A stretch of DNA of 64,000 bases from contig CAJINV010000005.1 in the NCBI GenBank assembly GCA_905178155.1, forward strand, positions 3,230,833-3,294,832, in the 5' to 3' direction. Within the stretch, counting starts at the first letter, position 1; each line of letters opens with the position of its first letter. A program made the position numbers and the translations under genes. The stretch is from Amoebophrya sp. A120 (taxonomy: Eukaryota; Sar; Dinophyceae; Syndiniales; Amoebophryaceae). The notes under the pieces are model-generated. The model worked only from the letters and a program-made list of their open reading frames with translations. It was not told where the DNA came from and ran no database searches. Of the stretch, positions 11,363 to 20,101 are shown in pieces.

Positions 11363-12050
11363 ATGACGATCGCCAAGAGCTGCATGCCGAACGCTCCCGC
11401 CGCACCTGCTGATGCGACTTCTTTACCGTTTTCGCAGGACGAGACGCCGGACTTGGCCGCGTCGACGTGTGGCCAAGACCGTGGTCCACCCACTGCAAAG
11501 AAGGACGGACCGAAGACGAGCGATAAATCCGTGCCCACGGGTCCCGAGGTGCACAACTACATGAAGCGCGCCGGCAAGCGCAAGCAGGTGGTAATGCACC
11601 GCTACAAGAAGCTGGAGCTCCGCTACACCTGTCAGCTGAGACACGACAAGAAGACCAAGCTGGGGGCCGCCGCAGCGGCCGTTGGGGCGCAGACGGTCGG
11701 CTTTGTGTCGGTCATGGTTGATGGCGTGCAGGGCGTGCGGACCCAGAACTTGCTGAAGCAGAAGGCGGCGCGCCTGCCGGAAAAGGGCGAGCAAATCGGT
11801 GATGGAGCAGGTGTCGCTGGTGTTGAGTTGTCCTCGGCCGCCTCGTCCGCCGATGTGCAAGCGTCGTCTGGCGGGGGACATGCGGAGCAAGACTTTGCTG
11901 TGACCATTGCGGGCGACCAACGTTCTGACGTTGCGGGCGTGGCTCTGGGTGAAGGTGGTCAGCCCGAGAAGACGAAAAAAACGGCGTTTCTGGCGAAGAC
12001 GGGCACGGGCGTCGTGCGGCAGAAGAAAAAGTTGCTGGCCGGCGGCGCCC
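10730..12050 (+). repeat. Segmental duplication, copy 1
   Basis: About 1.3 kb of upstream DNA plus exon 1 is shared with about 25206-26500. Similarity covers noncoding and coding parts and includes small indels, so this is an old duplication rather than a recent mobile insert. The DIRS-like element lies between the two copies. Confidence 0.8.
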
Positions 12051-12891
12051 AGGGTACTTGCTTTTCTTTGGCAACTTTCCTTACAACAAAGATGAAATTC
12101 GTCATTTAGCAGCCAGGCTCCCTTGATGTTCTGTTGAATGATGGTCGTTTGAGTTAGTATGACCAGCTCTTACTAGAGAGAGGGGATAATGCTCGTCTTT
12201 CGAAAGCAGCTGCTGAGAACGAGAAGTAGAAGCTGGTACAAGCGGAAACGTGATCTAGGAAATATAGAGCATTTTATCTATGTCGCATTGATGTTTTACA
12301 GGCTGCGCGTGGTTTGCTGATCCTGTGGAGCGTCTCGACTGGACACATTTTCGGACAAACGCCTGTGAGCTCGTTGCGAATATCGTAGCGGATTCCGGTA
12401 GTGGAGACGCGGCGACCGCACCCGCAGACGCAATAAAGCCGAAGGCGCAGGCCATCAAGACCAAGGCCAGAACGATGCTGGGAGAAGTTTGGAGAGACAC
12501 TGGAACTTGGCAATCTTTGCAGCACCAGGGCTGCTTCGGCACATCGCTCGGGCAAAAACTCATTCGACTGTCCACACTGTCCGAGTCCTTCTACAACAAC
12601 TCGTCTTGGCGAGCAGGGTTGTGGCACGTGCGAGACGTTGACTTCGCCGCGGCTTCCTTGGCGTGTCAAATTGTCAATAGCGAAGATGAGAAGCGGGGCT
12701 GTGGCGGTGTTGATCAAACTGGTCCTGAAGGTGACAAGGTGCTCTTTGGTGGGGGCTCATCTGATGATACTTCTCACGAAAATAGAATGCAAGCAGCCAA
12801 AGAAGTCTGCAAATCCCACAAGAATTTTGGTCTACAGTCACACGCCAGGTCAATCTGGCGCCGGTTATTTAAGTACTTAGTACCCAACTGA
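11363..12891 (+). CDS. Basic protein of unknown function (426 aa)
   Basis: Exons are 11363-12053 and 12302-12891, joined by a canonical GT-AG intron (donor GTACTTGC, acceptor TTTTACAG); they total 427 codons. The start is fixed by similarity to the paralogue at 25832. The N-terminus is Pro/Ala-rich. A strongly conserved basic block follows (HNYMKRAGKRKQVVM, RYKKLELRYTCQLR), then an alanine-rich hydrophobic stretch (about residues 95-120, GAAAAAVGAQTVGFVSVMVDG). Exon 2 contains W-T-H-F-R and ends in another basic patch. I do not recognise a family. The basic blocks could target the nucleus or bind nucleic acid, but nothing in the sequence decides this. Confidence 0.62.
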
Positions 12892-13808
12892 AACTGGTCA
12901 GGGACAAAACCAGTACCCTAGTCAACCCTCTGGAGAAGATGACGAATAAGGAAGGGAAGTGACTGCCCGGTAAAAATACAAGATGCCATGCGATAGGAAA
13001 ATATGATTCTTTTACCGTTTGTTTTGACTTACGCCTATATCGAAGCAGCTGATAGATATTATAGCTGTTGCTAGTTGCCGTGGTTGCCATGAAAATGAAT
13101 GACACTGCTCCTCCACAATTTGCGCCTCAGGCGCAGCTCCGTTTCGTTTTCGGTCACAAATAAACCAGGAGCACGACGAAGCTAGGCCGGTAGCATCGTG
13201 GAAGATGGCGAATTAAGTAATGAAAATGAATACCAATACTCAGCTTTCTTTTGTGATTTTAATAAAGTTTTAGCTTATCTTATGATTCAGCACCTTCAAA
13301 TGCAATTGCATTTCTAACTCACTGCTCAAAAACAAATTTGAACAATCTGTTTTGTACGAAGTAGAAGTCGGTCTACAGTTCCTCTTGTCTCTAGTCTCCA
13401 CAGCAGTTTTTTCACCAGCACCAACGAACAGTTACTTTATTTTGTGGACGCCATCTCGGCCACGTCCACGTCCAGACGCGGACTGACATTTTGCGCCACA
13501 GCAACGGATTTGACAGTTTGATTTGATGATACAAGACATACGGATACGGAAGCACACGGACACCAGAGGGAGCAGCTAAGCGCAAGCGCTCTATCTGAGG
13601 TGCCGCGTTACTTTCCTTTCTGTAGGTTTTATCCGAAGATGAACACGGATGAAAATTTCTTGGCTTCGCAGCAGAAGAGCAATGAATGGTACAACAACTC
13701 ACTTAGTTGCGATATTCAGGAGTCGAAAATAGGAAGTTGCAAGTGGTGGCTTTTCATCATCTTTGATTTTCTGTTCATCCTCCTGCTGCCAATCAGAAAT
13801 ACTCACTT
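12892..13808. other. Intergenic region left of the DIRS-like element
   Basis: No supported gene. An ORF running into the element from about 13600 has no recognisable features and is probably chance. Confidence 0.4.
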
Positions 13809-14257
13809 TGTCCGCCCACCTGTACATTTATTTTATTCAGTCACTTTGCACGCATACATTGTTTCATCATGCTGGGGATCCGCATCTGCCCATTCATTTC
13901 TATCCATCCGAGTAGAAAAGGGATTCAATTCATCCAGCGAACAAGATTTGAATTTAGCTCGGGCTCGCGCGTGCGAGTTACGCCATGGCAGCGGTTTTAT
14001 TTTTGAGAAGCCCTTGCACAGTGGTGTCAACACAAACGCGCATGTCCAAAGTAGTCCAACGTGTCCACGTTCAAGATGTGAGTCCAGCCTCCTTTCTTGG
14101 AGTTAGTGGTCGCTAAATGCTACTTCGAAAAACCCACAGCGCGGGCCGCGCACGCGGCCCGGGACCCTAGTGACCCCGCTAAAAGCAGTTATCGAGAACT
14201 CGTTCTCGTATTGCTCAAAACCTTTCCTCACACCCGTGCATAGCACGCACGGCGGCT
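13809..14257 (-). repeat. DIRS-like terminal split direct repeat (449 bp)
   Basis: It matches 17011-17459 at a constant offset of 3202 bases with only scattered substitutions and no indels. It contains a GC hairpin, GGGCCGCG-CA-CGCGGCCC (14143-14160), which is conserved in the other copy. Confidence 0.92.
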
Positions 14258-14371
14258 GTGTGGGGTGGTGTGTGTTTTTCGGGTCAGAGACCTCAGGACT
14301 TCTCGAAAGTTTATTACCGTAGCTCGTGCTACTTCCTGCTAGTTCAGATTTCTCTGGTTAGCAGGTAGCGG

Positions 14372-16915
14372 CTAGTCCGCCTCACGAATTTGCAGTAGTT
14401 GTTTCATCGGCATGTTTGTCACCGGCCCTGCGAATTCCCGCTGCCAGTTTATTAGCGGCGGCTTATCCATGGTCGGTTGCCACATGTCGATGGCCTGCTG
14501 CAGCTTGTCGTACCTTGAAAAGGGGTCCGCGCAGTTCAGCTCGCTCTTCACGTACTCGCACCACGAGCGGCAGCTGTATTCGTGGCACCACATCGCTGCC
14601 CGCGTACATATGTTCGTTGTCAGCAGCGAGTTGGCCGAGCATTTCACCGCGGCGCACAGCTCGCCGGTGTTGTCCACTCGGGTGAACGTTACCGAGTGGC
14701 TGAGCTCGTGTCGCCACGTCAGCTGCGCCACCCGGATCATCATCGCCTCGTAGTGTTCGATTGTGAGCGGGTGTTTGTAGTGCTCGCTCACGTCCGGGAA
14801 GTCGTACGTGATTGCCCGGATCTGGCCTGTTCCGGTTATTAGCAGCGCCCCGCCGCATGGTCCGCCCGCCTTGGAGCCGTTGCTGCTGGCGTCCAGGTGC
14901 AGCCAGTTTGTTTTCCCGTCGTGCACCTGTGGTTTTAGCACCAGGGGCTTCTGGTTTTTCAGCACTACCTGCACGCCGCGCAGGAGCACGGCCAGCTTGC
15001 GGCGCCGCGCTTTGTCCAGCACCCAGGCGTCGAGCCGCTCGTCCGATCCCGTCCAGTCATATATTCCGCGGAGTATTTCATTGCCTGCGTGGTAGGCGGA
15101 GTTGCAGACGATGAAGTTGGCTATGCCCAGCACGCGCTGCAGGTCCTTCATTGTCAGGCCTTGGCCCGCTTCGCACTTCTCGACGCAATGTTTCGTTTGT
15201 GTTAACGCCCTGTTCATGGAGTCCGCCGTCGGTTCAACTGTGATTTTGTTCAGCTCTCTTCTCCAGAAGTAGTTGATGCCCAGCGCTTTGATGGGGTTGT
15301 GCTCACAGCTGTTTTGCGACGCTCCGGGCTTGTCGCTTATCACCAGCCCCAGCGTGCGCGCCATCTGGCGGTAGAGTTCTCGGCTAAGCATCAGCCCTTC
15401 TCGGTCCAGGGCCATGTAGTAGCCGTCGTCGATGTATATCACCGCTACCGCGTAGAAGTGGATCAAAATCGACATGCACAGCTCCGCGACCCTGCACCAC
15501 GATGGAACGCTGTGCAGGTTGCCCATGTTCAGCACCAGCGCCAAGAAGTACTGGTAGGACATGGTGTGGTTTGACCACGCTGCTACCGGGTTGTGCTCCG
15601 GTATCTCACACCCGACCTGGTGGTAGGCGCCTTTGTAGTCCTCGCTGCCCAGTTCCACCAGCGGTTGTTTCGCGGTGTTGTGCGGTGTCTTTTTTATCGA
15701 GTTGCGCGCGTAGCGCGCTTCCTTTTTCACCCTGCTCATGTAGTCGCGTCCCGTCTTTTCGCCAAAGAAGGAGTCGCTGTGCGTCTGCTTTCTGTTGCGG
15801 AATTGTTCCAGGTGCTGCTGCATTTGCTCATAGACCTCCTTTTTCGAGGTGGTTGCGGGCATTCTGCAGCAGGCTTTTTCCTGTCCGACCGGTGCCGTCA
15901 TGGCCTGCGTCAGTTCCTGTATGACGCGGGTTCCGTAGAGCTGCAGTTTCTCCAGCAGCACCGAGCGCATGTTCTTCCTGCGCTCGTCCACGATTGGTCG
16001 TATTTTCCGAATTTCCTCTTTCGGAAATATATACGCGGGCACGCAGTGGAGCTGGTGCTCACTGATTTCCATGTTATGCCCGCGTTTGACCATCTGCATT
16101 TGTTCTTCTAGCACCGCGTCCAGTAGCTTGTCTGAGAACCCCTTAGGCTTCAGTTTGCGCAGCGTCACTCCGGCCTCGAAGAGCGCGTCGATCTGTTCTT
16201 GTTCCAGCGGTTGCTTGGTTTCGTCGAGGCCCCACACGTTGGACTCGGTCTGGTTCCCGATGGTGGGGAAGCCCTTCAAGATCTGCTCTGGCAGCTTCTT
16301 GTCCGGGTGCCCGATCATCGCAGTCAAACGCCGCATCGCCGGTACGTTCCGCACCTGCCCGTTCTCGCTGACCAGCACGCGTTGCAGGTGCTTGGGCGCG
16401 TGTTCGCGTACCAGCTGGAGTGCCTCGTTCTTGGTCTCCAGCTCGATCTCCTTCAGTATTTCGATTCCTCTTCGCAGGTGGGCTTTCCACCTGCCGGGGT
16501 GCTGTTTACAGAGCTTTGCGTTTCTGTAAAGCTCCTCCCTGATGGTCTTGACCGCTCGGTCCTCTGCGATGCAGGCCTGTACGTAGCAGATGGCTTCGTG
16601 CGCCTGCACCTTGAGCTCCTCTGCCTCCGTCCAGTTCGCCGACGCGTACTGCATCTGTGCGGCCACCGGCGCTTCCGGTGGCGGTAGCTGCAGCTCTGCC
16701 GAGCTGTAGCCGAACCCACCATGCTTAGCGCGCTTAGCACGCGGCATCTGGGTGGCAGTTGGGGTGGTGGTGGGACAAACTTCACGATGTTGCCGCGCCG
16801 CAACGTTCGCGAGGTTCCCCGAGCGGAAACACCAACTAACCAACAGCAGTGCGTTCATGTGGACATACGCGTTTGCGTTCGTTGTGCGTGCAAATATCGA
16901 TCGATCGAATCTCAC
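14372..16915 (-). CDS. Reverse transcriptase / RNase H of DIRS-like element (847 aa)
   Basis: The RT core shows the motif A region SEDYKGAYH (Asp near 426) and the YIDD catalytic box (about 494-497, AVIYIDDGYY). The RNase H part follows, with LHLDASSNG, an IEHYEA glutamate, RVDNTGE and LNCADPFSRY. This arrangement matches DIRS-type RT-RH. It copies the element RNA into DNA. The start codon at 16915 lies inside the 236-bp repeat, so residues 1-47 are encoded by the repeat; a later start at the ATG before PRAKRAKHGG (about residue 57) is also possible. PRAKRAK could be a nuclear localisation signal. No methyltransferase domain is visible. The ORF is intact. Confidence 0.88.
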   Translation of the reverse strand: MRFDRSIFARTTNANAYVHMNALLLVSWCFRSGNLANVAARQHREVCPTTTPTATQMPRAKRAKHGGFGYSSAELQLPPPEAPVAAQMQYASANWTEAEELKVQAHEAICYVQACIAEDRAVKTIREELYRNAKLCKQHPGRWKAHLRRGIEILKEIELETKNEALQLVREHAPKHLQRVLVSENGQVRNVPAMRRLTAMIGHPDKKLPEQILKGFPTIGNQTESNVWGLDETKQPLEQEQIDALFEAGVTLRKLKPKGFSDKLLDAVLEEQMQMVKRGHNMEISEHQLHCVPAYIFPKEEIRKIRPIVDERRKNMRSVLLEKLQLYGTRVIQELTQAMTAPVGQEKACCRMPATTSKKEVYEQMQQHLEQFRNRKQTHSDSFFGEKTGRDYMSRVKKEARYARNSIKKTPHNTAKQPLVELGSEDYKGAYHQVGCEIPEHNPVAAWSNHTMSYQYFLALVLNMGNLHSVPSWCRVAELCMSILIHFYAVAVIYIDDGYYMALDREGLMLSRELYRQMARTLGLVISDKPGASQNSCEHNPIKALGINYFWRRELNKITVEPTADSMNRALTQTKHCVEKCEAGQGLTMKDLQRVLGIANFIVCNSAYHAGNEILRGIYDWTGSDERLDAWVLDKARRRKLAVLLRGVQVVLKNQKPLVLKPQVHDGKTNWLHLDASSNGSKAGGPCGGALLITGTGQIRAITYDFPDVSEHYKHPLTIEHYEAMMIRVAQLTWRHELSHSVTFTRVDNTGELCAAVKCSANSLLTTNICTRAAMWCHEYSCRSWCEYVKSELNCADPFSRYDKLQQAIDMWQPTMDKPPLINWQREFAGPVTNMPMKQLLQIREAD

Positions 16916-17010
16916 TGATTGCTATAAACCCGATTGCTACTGGGATGGAATGCACTTATTCGAATTGCATTACAGACTATACCTGGCGGACATTGGCTCG
17001 TGGCGCAGGC
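16775..17010 (-). repeat. DIRS-like internal copy of the 236-bp repeat
   Basis: It matches 24881-25116 over exactly 236 bases with very few substitutions. It directly abuts the 449-bp repeat at 17010/17011 and supplies the N-terminal codons of the RT ORF. Confidence 0.92.
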
Positions 17011-17459
17011 TGTCCGCCCACCTGTACATTTATTTTATTCAGTTACTTTGCACGCATACATTGTTTCATCATGCTGGGGATCCGCATCTGCCCATTCATT
17101 TCTATCCATCCGAGTAGAAAAGGGAATCAATTCATCCAGCGAACAAGATTTGAATTCAGCTCGGGCTCGCGCGTGCGAGTTACGCCATGGCAGCGGTTTT
17201 ATTTTTGAGAAGCCCTTGCACAGTGGTGTCAACACAAACGCGCATGTCCAAAGTAGTCCAACGTGTCCACGTTCAAGATGTGAGCCCAGCCTCCTTTCTT
17301 GGAGTTAGTGGTCGCTAAACGCTACTTCGAAAAACCCACAGCGCGGGCCGCGCACGCGGCCCGGGACCCTAGTGACCCCGCTAAAAGCAGTTATCGAGAA
17401 CTCGTTCTCGTATTGCTCAAAACCTTTCCTCACACCCGTGCATAGCACGCACGGCGGCT
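17011..17459 (-). repeat. DIRS-like internal copy of the 449-bp repeat
   Basis: Internal partner of 13809-14257. The abutting 236-bp and 449-bp repeats form the internal junction that in DIRS-type replication is thought to template the circular intermediate. The GC hairpin is at 17345-17362. Confidence 0.92.
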
Positions 17460-17485
17460 TTCGCCATACGTGCCCGAAGCTCTGC

Positions 17486-19459
17486 TCACTGCATATCCTG
17501 GTCGTCGGCCTCCAGCTGCAGGTCTGCTTCTTTCGCCACACGTTTCCTGACGACTTTGTCGCCGAGCGTGCGCTTGCGCGGTGGAATTCGGAGGTGCTTC
17601 TTGTTGTTCACACCCTTGTGCTTTATTCCATCCACTTCGCAGTCACATGCCGGGCATATCTGCGTGTTGTGGATGTAGAAGATGCCTTGGTGGCAGTACA
17701 TCTCGTCTTTCTGCGCCTTGCGTAGCACCGCCGCGGGTTTCCCCTTGTTCGGGATTAGTGCTCCCGCTTTGTGTTTCTTCTGCACCACCGGCTGTTTCGG
17801 AGGCTGCTTTACTGCCGGTTTTTTCTCCTGCCCCGCGGCGTTGTCGTCCTCTTTCTGAACCAGGTTTCTGTAAGCAGGTGGGAATGCTCCCGGCACTTTT
17901 ACCCGCGGTTTCACGTCCAGCAGCTTCTTTTCCAGCGCCGTTCGCGGGTCCGGCCCCGGCTTCGGTGCGAGGAGCTTGTTTTTCTTGTTTGGCGGTGACA
18001 GCATCTCCATGTCCTCCGCTGTCAAGTCCGTTTTTTGTGCCACCTGCTTTTTCATCTCCCATAGCCTCTTCGTTATGCCCGGGCACTGCTCCTCCAGTTC
18101 GGAGTCGTTTTCCGTAAGGCAGTCATCGATGCTGTTTTTTAGCAGTGGCGCCACGTTACGGCTGTAGAGGTGCCCCTTGGGCGGTCGTTCGTCGCCTTGC
18201 AGCGCGTGCGGCCTGATGGACGAGAGCACCGGGCAGACAGCATCTGGAATGCTATCTTTCCACTTTTCGTAGTCGGCGCAGTAGCGGTTGTACGTGGCTA
18301 ATTTTGTCCATCCGCGATCCATCATCCAGCTTGTCAAGTCGAATCTTGCGGCGTCGCTGGTCATCGCCCATCTGGCGTACAACGCCGCCGCCCTGCGTGG
18401 CGACTGCTGCGTCCAGCCGAGCCGACGCAGCAACGCGCGGCTTTCCGATGCTCTCGTGATTGTCTCGCTGCCGTTTCCCCACATTTGTTTCGCGATCGGC
18501 AGGTCCAGTCGCGCGTGTTCCGGGTTGTGCAGGAGGCACCAGGTGCGGTTGATCTGCTGTTTCTCCCCTGGCGGTCGCACCGCCAGGCCTCCGCCGAGGT
18601 GAGGTGGTTTTTGTAGTGGCACTGCATCGCGCAGCGCCATCCGCTCCCCGGTCTGCATGAAGCAGTTGCATCCGATCATGATGTCCCTGCCCTGGAATTT
18701 TCGCACTTTATCTTTGCCGACCGTCACGCAGAGGACTTCCTGGCCGTTGTGGACGCGGCGTTTCACGTCCTCCTCGTGTATCTCGTAGATGCTGCTGAAG
18801 CGCAGTCCGGTTTGGAGTGCGAAGCACATCTGCGTGAACTGGTTCGGATACAGCAGCTGCGTGACTGCCGGTCGCAGAATTGCTGGTTTGGCTTTGTGCG
18901 CTTCATCGCACGTCGCCGCGCGCTGCACGTCCCGCCGTGCAGCCACCAGCTCCAGCATCTCGTATCCCCACGCCGGCGCGAGGACGTGCCGCGTACTGCC
19001 ATCCGGTCCTTTCGGGGGTCGGATGCACCGCAGTATCACCTGTCCCAGTATGCCGTTCGGGTCCTTCTGCCCCGACCTGGCGAGTGTGAGGCCGTACAAC
19101 CTCAAGTGTTCCACTTCGATCGCACCCGGGTATACCGGCGGGAATCTCTTTGCACACCATGCTAGGAACTGGTGGTAGTATTGTTCCCGTTTTTGTAGTG
19201 TTCCCGCGGCGTTGGCCAGCAGCCCCAGCTGGTAATCCTCCTCCTGCTGCAGTTCCATCGCCGCCTGGGCCTGTAGCAGGCCGGAGTACATCCCCGCCAT
19301 GGTGGTCGCTGCTTGGTGCCCCACCGCGTACGTGGTTAGGAAGCCGGCTGTTACCACTGCTACGTTCCTCGTCGCCGTCGGTCCCGCTCGTTGGCCCGCT
19401 AGCACCACGAGGAGTAACGCAAACGCATGTACGACGTGACCTAGCATTTCATCTTGCAC
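17486..19459 (-). CDS. Tyrosine recombinase of DIRS-like element (657 aa)
   Basis: This is the integrase equivalent of DIRS elements. The catalytic domain shows the first arginine in ALQTGLRFSSIYEI (Arg near 220), a lysine-rich beta-hairpin (VTVGKDKVRKF, near 246-254), the second-arginine box QSPRRAAALY (near 352-361) and the nucleophile region WTKLATYNRYCADY (Tyr near 390). In the usual HxxR motif the histidine position appears to be Gln. The long C-terminal tail (about 400-657) is basic and has a CPACDC cluster with histidines that could bind zinc. The N-terminal 45 residues are hydrophobic, so a start at a later ATG is possible. The frame is intact. Confidence 0.82.
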   Translation of the reverse strand: MQDEMLGHVVHAFALLLVVLAGQRAGPTATRNVAVVTAGFLTTYAVGHQAATTMAGMYSGLLQAQAAMELQQEEDYQLGLLANAAGTLQKREQYYHQFLAWCAKRFPPVYPGAIEVEHLRLYGLTLARSGQKDPNGILGQVILRCIRPPKGPDGSTRHVLAPAWGYEMLELVAARRDVQRAATCDEAHKAKPAILRPAVTQLLYPNQFTQMCFALQTGLRFSSIYEIHEEDVKRRVHNGQEVLCVTVGKDKVRKFQGRDIMIGCNCFMQTGERMALRDAVPLQKPPHLGGGLAVRPPGEKQQINRTWCLLHNPEHARLDLPIAKQMWGNGSETITRASESRALLRRLGWTQQSPRRAAALYARWAMTSDAARFDLTSWMMDRGWTKLATYNRYCADYEKWKDSIPDAVCPVLSSIRPHALQGDERPPKGHLYSRNVAPLLKNSIDDCLTENDSELEEQCPGITKRLWEMKKQVAQKTDLTAEDMEMLSPPNKKNKLLAPKPGPDPRTALEKKLLDVKPRVKVPGAFPPAYRNLVQKEDDNAAGQEKKPAVKQPPKQPVVQKKHKAGALIPNKGKPAAVLRKAQKDEMYCHQGIFYIHNTQICPACDCEVDGIKHKGVNNKKHLRIPPRKRTLGDKVVRKRVAKEADLQLEADDQDMQ

Positions 19460-20101
19460 GCAGCATCAACGATACGACAAGCCGCACAGCGCAGAACCAG
19501 AAGCATTCTCTCTCCGCTCTCTGTTCTGTTCTTCATGTCATATCCGCGCTACATGCGTTTGGTAACAGCCCTACTCGTCTGGACCATTTCGGCGACTCTT
19601 CGGGTGGGTTTACGTGCGCGCGCACGCCCTTTTTTGATACATTTTCCGTTCCGCGAACATCAGCTTGCACCTCGCATTTTTATACTCACTACTCTAGACG
19701 CGGTGCCGGACCAGCATGCCTTCCTTCTTTTTTCCGTTTTTCAAATAGCATGCTATTTCCTTTTCTTTTTTTTTTTTTTTTCACATTAGAAATTCCATAG
19801 TGCCCGTGGGACTTTTCCTTTTACATCTACCTGCGAACCGCAACAGCAACTCTAGAGTAGTAATTTTTAAAAATTTTTTGATGTTTTCCTCCAACTCCTC
19901 TTCATCGATTCCCCGGTGAGTCCTCGTTTTTTGGGGAGTCAAGCTCGACCCTACAGCGGAATTTAGTTGCTATTTCGTTGTTGTCGTCCTGCTGTTTTGT
20001 ATTATTTGTTGCTCTCTAACCCTGTAGTTGCCTACAGGAGGTCGCTTTGCAGCTAATTGTTGTCTTTCCTCGTTTTCGTCAGCTGCTGTTCCCTTCGTTA
20101 T

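Noticed and set aside
13809-17459. RT ORF bounded by 449-bp direct repeats looks like a short LTR retrotransposon
   Set aside because: The repeats lack TG...CA ends and a target duplication, no DDE integrase is present, and the second repeat pair with the tyrosine recombinase explains the whole 11.3 kb as one DIRS-type element.
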